Positions 17,337 through 23,520 of a DNA stretch of 23,520 nucleotides are shown here, one piece after another. Source of the stretch: a virus; IMG/VR virus record IMGVR_UViG_3300027985_000378, positions 1-23,520 of that record. One strand, 5' to 3'. The first letter of the stretch is position 1. Every line of letters begins with the position of its first letter. A model generated the notes under the pieces. It had not been told where the DNA came from. It did not search any database and was given only the letters and a program-made list of their open reading frames with translations. The translations under genes were made by a program, and so were the position numbers.

Positions 17337-19340
17337 ATGGCGGAAGCTGCGCTCAATCTCGGTACGCTGACTGTGCAGCTCGCGGCCGACGTGAGCGCGC
17401 TGAAGAAGGAGTTCGACAAGGCTTTCAGGGAGACGCAGAAGCTCGCCGAGGAAGCCAAGTCGCTCCGAAAGTCCTTTGACGCTGCGTTCGGCGGAGTCTC
17501 AACCGCGGCCAGTCGCGTTGCTGGCAATCTCAACCAGATCGCCGAGTCGATCGCCAAGGTGTTTGGCGAGAACGGCATTCCGCAGGCACGCGAGTTCGCC
17601 AATTCGCTGGGCCTGAGCGATGGCAAGATCAAGGGGCTCGAGACATCTCTTAAGGGCCTGTCCGGCGTGTTCTCCGTTGTGTCCGTTGCGGCTGGTGCGA
17701 TCTCTGTTCCGCTGCTCGCAGCAATCGCTGCGGTCGCAGGGCTAATTCTGCTAGGCGGAGCGCTCAAGCTTGCCTGGCAAGAGAACCTTGGCGGCATCCG
17801 CGAGATCGCGGCCGACACCTGGGAGTTCGTAACAGACGCACTGAACACCGCGGCCGAGTTCTGGATTGACGCATTTAACGGCGTCAAGGACTCGATCCTG
17901 TCGGCGCTGTCGTCCGTCATGTCCTACGCATCCAAGGTTGCCGGCGCGCTGTCTAGCGTTATTGGCGATGGTGCGTCCAAGTGGCTGTCGCGCGCGTCCG
18001 CCTCGATCGCTCCGAGCAAGAGCCGCAGTGGAAAGGAAGTGCTCGCGGACCTGCGTAGCGCCGCGCCAGGCATCATCGAGGACGTGAAGAACGTTGCCGT
18101 GGATGGATTCAAAACAGCGTTCGACAACATCAAGCAGAGCTGGAATGAGCTTGGCGGGCCGCTGCTGAAAGACCTCATGGGGCGCGTGATGGATGCGATT
18201 CCAGAGAGCAACGAGGCCGCGCAGAAGCGACTGCTAGAGCGATGGAAACTTGCAGACAAGGCGATGCGCGAAGAGGCCGAGGCGCGCAAGCGGTACGCTG
18301 ATGAGGTTGAAAAGGCAGCGCTGCGCGAGCTTGACGCGCGAGATTCGTTTAGCGATGCGCTCGCAAGGCAGACAGAGCGCGCCTACTCGACAACGTCCAA
18401 TAGAATTGGCGGTGTTTCAGTAGCTGGAGCAGGTCATGCGACAACGCTGAGCGAGGCTGAGCTTGACCGAATCTATGCACAGCGCGGTCTTGGCGGATAC
18501 GCCACTGACCAGTTCAAGAGCGCCGCGTCTCAGGGTCAATACTCTGGGGCCGCGATACAGGGTGCTTCTCAGGGGTCGCAGTACGGTCCGTGGGGCGCTG
18601 TTATAGGAGCTCTGATTGGACTGCTCACGCAGAGCCAAGGGTTTCAGAAGGTGGTCGAGTCTCTCAACGGAGTTCTCGGATCGCTTTCAGAATGGCTTGG
18701 AAACAGCATCGCTCCGTTGTCCAATGTGCTCTCCGTTGTCGGTGAGATAATCACTCCAATCCTTGAGGCGCTTGAACCATCGCTGTGGTCCGCAGCAATC
18801 GTGTTCAACGCGGTTGCGGCAGTTCTCAAGCTGCTCGTGAGTGCCGTCAACTGGGTGATCTACGGAATCAAGACGGTTACAAACAAGATCTTCGACGCAA
18901 TCGCGAATGTCGTCGACCACATCCCTGGCCTCGGGAAGTTCGCCGACTGGCTGCGCGACCAGAAGATGGACGCTGAGTCAAGCAGGCAGGCTGCGCAGCA
19001 GGCATGGGATGACTTCAAGAACGCATGGGGCACCGATCTCTTCAAGTACAAGACCGCTGCAGATCCGGTTGCGGATCTAGGAAATGCGGCGAGCACGGCG
19101 GCTGGGCAGATGCGCGAGTTCTCCGAGTCGCTGACCAATCTGCCGAGCGGATACAAGATCGCGCTCGCGCGGTTCAATGCGACGACCGCGCTCGGCGAGT
19201 TGCAGGGTGCAGGAGCCACGACGAACAACGTCACGATCAACATCCAGTCGAGCGACCCGGATGCGCAGTGGCGACAGATCAAGCGGCGCATGCAGCGCGA
19301 CGGCTACCTTGAGCCTGCCGCCGCGCCTGTCTCGGGGTGA
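17337..19340 (+). CDS. tape measure protein (667 aa)
   Basis: The tape measure sets tail length and is ejected during infection. The sequence opens with a coiled coil (SALKKEFDKAFRETQKLAEE), has a long hydrophobic segment at 110-146 (VFSVVSVAAGAISVPLLAAI and on), another around 418-432 (GPWGAVIGALIGLLT), and a third at 483-510 (LWSAAIVFNAVAAVLKLLVS), with helical charged regions between (290-345). These membrane-prone segments are typical of the family. At 667 residues it predicts a tail near 100 nm. The C-terminus (NNVTINIQSSDPDAQWRQIK) is typical of tape measures. The ATG follows the chaperone stop by three bases. Confidence 0.87.
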   Translation: MAEAALNLGTLTVQLAADVSALKKEFDKAFRETQKLAEEAKSLRKSFDAAFGGVSTAASRVAGNLNQIAESIAKVFGENGIPQAREFANSLGLSDGKIKGLETSLKGLSGVFSVVSVAAGAISVPLLAAIAAVAGLILLGGALKLAWQENLGGIREIAADTWEFVTDALNTAAEFWIDAFNGVKDSILSALSSVMSYASKVAGALSSVIGDGASKWLSRASASIAPSKSRSGKEVLADLRSAAPGIIEDVKNVAVDGFKTAFDNIKQSWNELGGPLLKDLMGRVMDAIPESNEAAQKRLLERWKLADKAMREEAEARKRYADEVEKAALRELDARDSFSDALARQTERAYSTTSNRIGGVSVAGAGHATTLSEAELDRIYAQRGLGGYATDQFKSAASQGQYSGAAIQGASQGSQYGPWGAVIGALIGLLTQSQGFQKVVESLNGVLGSLSEWLGNSIAPLSNVLSVVGEIITPILEALEPSLWSAAIVFNAVAAVLKLLVSAVNWVIYGIKTVTNKIFDAIANVVDHIPGLGKFADWLRDQKMDAESSRQAAQQAWDDFKNAWGTDLFKYKTAADPVADLGNAASTAAGQMREFSESLTNLPSGYKIALARFNATTALGELQGAGATTNNVTINIQSSDPDAQWRQIKRRMQRDGYLEPAAAPVSG

Positions 19341-19343
19341 CCA

Positions 19344-20123
19344 ATGCCGATGCTCTCCGTGAACGGGATCGATCTTCCGATCTCGCGCGACTCGTTCAAG
19401 CGCTCCGTCGTGAAGATCGGCGCGGCGGGCCGCTCGTTCTCTGGCGTCGCATGGGACTCGTACCGCGCGCGCAAGCGGGCGTTCGCGTTCGATACTGCGC
19501 CAATGTCAGCTGCCGATGCTGACGCCTGGGAGGCGCTGCTCACGCGGCAGTTCGCGAGCTGGACATTCGAGAGCGATACCTACTCGGCCCAGGGACATGC
19601 TGCGGTCGTTGTGGGCTCCGCTCCGCGCTACCTCGGCAACGCGAAATTCGGCCTCTACTCGCTACAGGTGCCGTATAGCGCAGGGGGCACGAACTACGCG
19701 TACTGGGTGCTCGGGTCTGGCTGGTCGTCGTGGACGGTCGCCTACTGGCACTACAACGCCAGCAACGCTGCCTTCAAGCACATCATCAAGACGAGCGCCG
19801 GGGCCGAGTACGTAGACGCCGTCGTGAATCCGTCGCATGAGTACCGAGGTCAGGTCACGTCGGGAATTCTACTGCTCGACGAGGACGAGCTCTACGACGA
19901 GACGTACTACGCCGACGACGTGTTCGCGCTGCCCGCTGTGGTGCCGTCGACGTGGCCTGCGCAGATGCGCGCGTTCGGGCTGCCGCTGAGTAGTAGCCTG
20001 CTCGTGACTGGCGATGCGATTGGAGGCGTTGTCTCCATGCGCGGAGAGGTCAACGTGCGCGAGCATGTCGAGACGGCGAGCGGTCTGCTGTGGCGGCTTT
20101 CCGTAGAGCTTGAGGAGGTCTAA
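19344..20123 (+). CDS. distal tail protein with LamG-like insert (259 aa)
   Basis: Residues 1-80 (MPMLSVNGIDLPISRDSFKR; ARKRAFAFDTAPMSAADADA; WEALLTRQ) and 205-259 (RGEVNVREHVETASGLLWRL SVELEEV) appear to form one tail-ring fold split by an insert. The insert, about 88-200, reads GNAKFGLYSLQVPYSAGG, then GWSSWTVAYWHYNA, the pattern of a LamG/concanavalin-like domain that may bind surface sugars. It lies between tape measure and hub genes, the slot of distal tail proteins. GGGGTGA precedes the ATG. The hub-side role is inferred from order and architecture. Confidence 0.68.
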   Translation: MPMLSVNGIDLPISRDSFKRSVVKIGAAGRSFSGVAWDSYRARKRAFAFDTAPMSAADADAWEALLTRQFASWTFESDTYSAQGHAAVVVGSAPRYLGNAKFGLYSLQVPYSAGGTNYAYWVLGSGWSSWTVAYWHYNASNAAFKHIIKTSAGAEYVDAVVNPSHEYRGQVTSGILLLDEDELYDETYYADDVFALPAVVPSTWPAQMRAFGLPLSSSLLVTGDAIGGVVSMRGEVNVREHVETASGLLWRLSVELEEV

Positions 20124-22348
20124 TGCGCGCGATCTCTGCGGCTCAAGAGAAGGTGCTCGCCGGCAACTACTCGACCCATGTTCGAGTCCAGATCAAGGAC
20201 TCCGGCGGGACGTGGCGAAACATGACATCGCTTGATGGGCGCGACTGGCTCATCGGCGCGGACTGGGGAGAGGGCGTCGATCAGCTGATGGCCGATGCAA
20301 ACGTCTCGCTTGTGCGAGATGCGCAGCGCCTCTCGCTGTCGCCGATGATTGAGGCGAGCAAGCTCAACCTGTTGACAGGGAGCTACTCGCCGCTCGTCGA
20401 CATTGGGAGAGAGATCAAGATCGAAGTGGCCGTCAAGCCGAGCTACGCGACGCCCGTGTCGGCAGATTGGTTCGAGGCATTCCGCGGGTGCGTTGAGAGC
20501 ATCGATTTCGATAGCGACGAAATGCAGCTCCAGTGCTCGGATCTGGGATCCAAGCTCGCGCGCTCGTTCATCAAGCGAGAGCTGGTCTACCCGTGCATGC
20601 CGAACTATCACCGAGCGCCAGTGTGGACTGCGAACACTGACTTTGAGGACATTTGGCCAGATGGCGCAAGGACCGGAGCCATTCGTCCAACTGTCGCGAA
20701 CGGCTACGCCTACTGCCTGTTCGATGATGATGGAGGAACAACTGGAGCAAGCGAGCCTACGTGGCCAACAACTCGAGGCTCAACCGTTTCAGATGGAACG
20801 CTGACGTGGAAGTGCATGGGATTGCTTCCTTCGAAGTATGGAGCTTCGATGTGGGAGCCGAGCAGCGATGTGTCTGTGGGCGATATTGTTGCCGTTGAGA
20901 CTGGCTCTGGATACCTCGGAGCCTACCGATGCACGACGGCAGGAACTACGTCACCTGACTCTCCGTCGATCATTGGGTGGTCGAACGGATCGCCGACTGG
21001 ATGGCAGATCATACCGGTGGCGCAGAACAGCACTCTCTATCGAGTTGCGATTGGTGGAACCAATTGCGACTACACGAGCGATTCGTCTGCCACTGTCGCT
21101 GAAATCTGCGCAGGGTTGACGAGTGCGATCAACACATTGACCGGAACACATGGACTGACTGCGACCAACAACACGAGCAATGTGATGCTTGCTGGATTGT
21201 GGGCACTGGTTCGCGTAAGTGCGAACATTTCCGTGGCTTATGCGCCCGATGGAACGGCCGCGTGGGAGGCGCTATTTGTCCCTGTGTATTCGCCGTTTGC
21301 AGGGAGGGTTCAGATTGAGGATCTGATCGACATGCTGCTGCGCGACTGGTGCGCAGTCTCAGATCTATCCGTTCCGTCGTCTCCCGGTTGGGTCGTCGGC
21401 CAGTACCAGCAACAGAAGGTCTCTCTGCTGTCTGCTCTCGATACGCTGTCTGGACAGATTGGCTGGTCGTTTCGGTACAAGTGGAGCTCCAGCGCGTCTG
21501 CGTTCCTGCCGACGCTGTATGCTACTGACCGCTCTAAATCGGCCGTGGACAGGACGATCACAACTGATGCATACGACTCTATCGACGCGATCGGTCGCTC
21601 TCTGACCGACCTGCGGAACTCGGTTGATTGCGTCTACTCGGACATGACCAGCGATCCAATCAATGGATTGGACTATCCGAGGCGCACCGAGTCTGCATCC
21701 GATGCAACGTCAATCGCTGCATATGGAGAGCAGTGGTGCGAGGTCGCAGAGGCAAGCTCGAGCCTCATCGACTCTCCTGCCGAGGCTGCTGCGCTTGCTG
21801 CTGCCGTGCTGTCCGACCTGAAAGACCCGCTCGCGGAGCAGTCAGTTTCAATGCGCACGTTTCCGTTCGTTGAGCTGGATGATCGCTACACGTTTAGCGC
21901 GAACGGAGTGCACTACGACGTTGATCAGACGTTTGCGGTGGTTGGGTATCGCCACTCGGTATCGATGGATTCAGCGAAAACAACGCTGCAGACCAGGCAG
22001 CGACCTAGCGGCGGGTTTCGTCGTTGGAAGAGACGCATTAGTGCGCCAGGAGTTGCGCCGCAGAACGGCACGGCGCCTACGCCTGCGCCGACAGTATCGG
22101 TTACGAACAGCATCGGCGCGTGTGTTGTCGAGATTGATAGCCGGTGGCCGACAACTGAAAGCGTCGAGTTGTTCGTTTCGAGTTCGGCTGGGCTAACTCC
22201 AAACGCCACGAACTTCAAGCAGCGCGCGAATAGCTCGACTCTGTATGTCGTGCTCTCTTCCGGAACGTACTACGGCCGAGTGATTGTGCGAGACAGCAGC
22301 GGCAATGCGTCGGCGCCGTCCGCAGAGTTCGTGCTGCAGCCGACCTAA
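20123..22348 (+). CDS. tail hub/tip protein with large insert and C-terminal FN3-like domain (741 aa)
   Basis: The N-terminal part (MRAISAAQEKVLAGNYSTHV; then IEVAVKP and WFEAFRGCVESIDFDSDEMQ) and the segment RVQIEDLIDMLLRDW (395-409) onward resemble baseplate-hub proteins. Residues 157-390 look like an insertion: a module with NGYAYCLFDDDGGTTGASEP TWPTTRGSTVSDGTLTW (about 193-229), a weaker second copy (245-297), and a domain GLTSAINTLTGTHGLTATNN (331-350) of a type found in tail proteins. The end (655-741) is fibronectin-III-like. AGGAGG lies before the ATG, which overlaps the previous stop (TAATG). It would contact the host surface. The stop overlaps the reverse lipoprotein stop. Confidence 0.72.
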   Translation: MRAISAAQEKVLAGNYSTHVRVQIKDSGGTWRNMTSLDGRDWLIGADWGEGVDQLMADANVSLVRDAQRLSLSPMIEASKLNLLTGSYSPLVDIGREIKIEVAVKPSYATPVSADWFEAFRGCVESIDFDSDEMQLQCSDLGSKLARSFIKRELVYPCMPNYHRAPVWTANTDFEDIWPDGARTGAIRPTVANGYAYCLFDDDGGTTGASEPTWPTTRGSTVSDGTLTWKCMGLLPSKYGASMWEPSSDVSVGDIVAVETGSGYLGAYRCTTAGTTSPDSPSIIGWSNGSPTGWQIIPVAQNSTLYRVAIGGTNCDYTSDSSATVAEICAGLTSAINTLTGTHGLTATNNTSNVMLAGLWALVRVSANISVAYAPDGTAAWEALFVPVYSPFAGRVQIEDLIDMLLRDWCAVSDLSVPSSPGWVVGQYQQQKVSLLSALDTLSGQIGWSFRYKWSSSASAFLPTLYATDRSKSAVDRTITTDAYDSIDAIGRSLTDLRNSVDCVYSDMTSDPINGLDYPRRTESASDATSIAAYGEQWCEVAEASSSLIDSPAEAAALAAAVLSDLKDPLAEQSVSMRTFPFVELDDRYTFSANGVHYDVDQTFAVVGYRHSVSMDSAKTTLQTRQRPSGGFRRWKRRISAPGVAPQNGTAPTPAPTVSVTNSIGACVVEIDSRWPTTESVELFVSSSAGLTPNATNFKQRANSSTLYVVLSSGTYYGRVIVRDSSGNASAPSAEFVLQPT

Positions 22349-22755
22349 AGCGCCGTCCACTGCGCATTGGCGCTGCCGCCTGGACACTCGATGCCGATGG
22401 TACGAGACGAGCAGGCAGGAACTCCATCATGCAGGTAGAACCGCGTGGTCGCGTTTCCGTCCCAGATGATCAAGCCATCGCGCACAATCTCTGAGCCATC
22501 GCATGCGATTAAGGCCGTGCAAGCGACCTGCTTGCTGGCTCGGACAGAAACGTCGATCTGGTAGTTGGCGCCGCCCATCTCAGGAACGCTGCCAACGGCG
22601 CTCGTGATCGAGACAGTGATCGGCTCGACGGTGCTGGAGTCGGGCTGCTGCTCGACTGAGGCATCAGCAAACTCGGGCTGCTCCTGCTGGTCCTCAATCT
22701 CTGCTCCGCACCCAACCAGTGCTGCCGCAGCCATCATCGCCAGTGCCGTGCGCAT
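22345..22755 (-). CDS. secreted lipoprotein, moron-like (136 aa)
   Basis: The only minus-strand gene in the late region. It begins MRTALAMMAAAALVGCGAEI: a short basic start, a hydrophobic helix and the lipobox LVGC with the lipidated Cys at 16. The mature part is acidic at first (EIEDQQEQPEFADASVEQQP), then beta-rich with four further cysteines (ACTALIAC; PACSSRTIGIEC) that could form disulfides in the periplasm. GGAGG lies before the ATG at 22755. Phage lipoproteins made from a prophage often block superinfection or alter the host surface, so that is a plausible but unproven role. Its stop overlaps the hub gene stop. Confidence 0.7.
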   Translation of the reverse strand: MRTALAMMAAAALVGCGAEIEDQQEQPEFADASVEQQPDSSTVEPITVSITSAVGSVPEMGGANYQIDVSVRASKQVACTALIACDGSEIVRDGLIIWDGNATTRFYLHDGVPACSSRTIGIECPGGSANAQWTAL

Positions 22756-22891
22756 GCGTCCCTCCGGTCTCTCAGTGTCGCGCCTGGCTGCCTGTAGTGC
22801 AAGCGTCCTGCCGGGCGTCGAAGCGTAAGGGCCACTCTCTCCGTAGGCGCCGAACGCCACTCACAGGCGCGCGCCACCGGAGGGACGCATG
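22753..22891. repeat. 15-bp inverted repeat spanning the two divergent start sites
   Basis: CATGCGTCCCTCCGG (22753-22767) is the exact reverse complement of CCGGAGGGACGCATG (22877-22891). Each arm contains the ribosome binding site and ATG of one of the two divergent genes. The 109 bp in between would hold their promoters; I could not identify clear -35/-10 boxes there. Confidence 0.6.
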
Positions 22892-23188
22892 TCGGTCATT
22901 CGCTTCAACGAACTGCTCGGGCGCGAGGCAACCACGACACTCTCGGTCTCGACCTCGGACGCATCGACAACGCTCGTCGCCGGCCAGCGCTACCGAGTCG
23001 TCTCGACAGCAGACTGCTACCTGCGCGTCGGCGCCGCGGCCGTGACGACCGGGGCGAGCGCGCCGCTTCTCGCTAGAGTCCCCGAGGAGATGTGCTTCGC
23101 CAAGACTGGAGACACCGCTCCAGTGGTCCACGCGATCACTGCGGCCGGCACCGGCGCGATCTACTTCTCGCCGCTCACCGAGGTCTGA
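22889..23188 (+). CDS. small hypothetical virion-type protein (99 aa)
   Basis: The protein begins MSVIRFNELLGREATTTLSV and is a Thr/Ala-rich, beta-leaning sequence (GQRYRVVSTADCYLRVGAAA; TGAIYFSPLTEV) of the kind seen in small tail or fibre-associated proteins. ATG at 22889 has CCGGAGGG upstream, identical to the lipoprotein leader on the other strand. It starts a new rightward unit after the lipoprotein. Exact role unknown. Confidence 0.6.
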   Translation: MSVIRFNELLGREATTTLSVSTSDASTTLVAGQRYRVVSTADCYLRVGAAAVTTGASAPLLARVPEEMCFAKTGDTAPVVHAITAAGTGAIYFSPLTEV

Positions 23189-23189
23189 G

Positions 23190-23520
23190 ATGAGCGCGCT
23201 CCTGCTCGTCGCTCTGCTCGCTGGGCTCGGTACTCCGTCGACCTCCACGAGCACGTCGCCGGCTCCGCAGGTGGTCGCCGCGCGCTACTCGTTCGGCTCG
23301 ACGGGTGGCGACTGGGCGGTACCAGCCGACGCGCCACAGCCGCTCGTCGACTGCCGAGGCGACTTCCGCGACGGCGCGTGCGGCGCGACGCAGTTCACCG
23401 CGTCCGGCTCTCCCGGCACCGCCCCGACCTATTGGCGGCACGACGGCGGGGCGACTGGAGTGGGCGTCGCATTCGACGGGGTGGACGACTATCTCGACGC
23501 TGGCGATGCTGGAGACCAGG
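23190..23520 (+). CDS. LamG-domain protein with signal peptide (partial, 5' end)
   Basis: The ATG at 23190 lies one base after the upstream stop; the frame is open to the window end (110 codons). It begins with a hydrophobic signal-like stretch MSALLLVALLAGLGTPSTST, a Ser/Thr/Pro linker, and then ARYSFGSTGGDWAV followed later by GVAFDGVDDYLDAGDAGD, the hallmark of a LamG/concanavalin-like domain. A secreted or membrane-anchored sugar-binding protein, or a tail-fibre component whose N-terminus merely resembles a signal, is possible. The C-terminus is outside the window. Confidence 0.6.
   Translation, partial: MSALLLVALLAGLGTPSTSTSTSPAPQVVAARYSFGSTGGDWAVPADAPQPLVDCRGDFRDGACGATQFTASGSPGTAPTYWRHDGGATGVGVAFDGVDDYLDAGDAGDQ

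Noticed and set aside
1-23520. tRNA genes, integrase, att sites, holin and endolysin
   Set aside because: Looked for cloverleaf features, tyrosine/serine recombinase motifs and lysis-type genes; none can be supported in this window. The small membrane peptide at 3851 is in the early operon and not a convincing holin.

Overview
The window is a contiguous, GC-rich piece of a temperate siphovirus-type phage or prophage. The coding regions use G/C-rich third positions and almost every gene overlaps the next by 1-4 bases. It carries a lysogeny switch, a lambda-style replication module and an HK97-type head and long-tail module. No integrase, att site, holin or endolysin is visible, so both ends of the genome lie outside the window. 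The late-region lipoprotein with a lipobox points to a bacterial, probably Gram-negative, host. High GC, LamG-like domains and a Gly-Cys-Gly lipoprotein fit something like Myxococcota, but the sequence does not prove this.

Layout. (1) 1-812, minus strand: small cysteine-rich or basic hypothetical proteins, translationally coupled. (2) 813-1102: a mostly non-coding stretch. (3) 1103-2189, minus strand: an ImmA/IrrE-like metallopeptidase gene overlapping an XRE-type repressor gene. (4) 2190-2336: the divergent control region, with back-to-back promoters and two perfect inverted repeats. (5) 2337-8625, plus strand: a tightly packed early operon with a Cro-like HTH protein, a BRO-N antirepressor-like protein, hypotheticals, an adenine DNA methylase, a zinc-ribbon mini-protein, a replication initiator with an internal CCGCGG iteron array (probable origin), a DnaC/IstB-like helicase loader, a PDDEXK-like nuclease and further small proteins. 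(6) 8625-17336: DNA packaging and head, comprising small terminase, large terminase, portal, a fused prohead protease/major capsid protein, a capsid-associated protein, connector, gp10-like protein, tail terminator, two related tail-tube proteins and a tail-assembly chaperone with a lambda-like slippery site (GGGAAAC). (7) 17337-22348: tape measure, distal tail protein with a LamG-like insert, and tail hub/tip protein with a large insert. (8) 22345-22755, minus strand: a lipoprotein gene embedded in the late region (moron-like). (9) 22889 to the end: a small virion-associated-type protein and the start of a LamG-domain protein with a signal peptide.

How it works together. The repressor, Cro-like and ImmA-like proteins with the 2190-2336 operators decide between lysogeny and lytic growth. 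In the lytic state the rightward promoter drives the early operon. The initiator would melt the origin inside its own gene and the DnaC-like protein would load host DnaB; no phage helicase or polymerase is seen here. The terminase/portal module packages DNA into a capsid made from a single protease-capsid polyprotein. The 667-residue tape measure implies a tail of about 100 nm by the usual 0.15 nm per residue rule.

The most notable points are the origin inside the initiator gene, the slippery site in the tail chaperone, the protease-capsid fusion, the duplicated tail tube genes, a 14-bp sequence repeated at two head-gene junctions, and the reversed lipoprotein gene sharing a mirrored 15-bp leader with the next gene.
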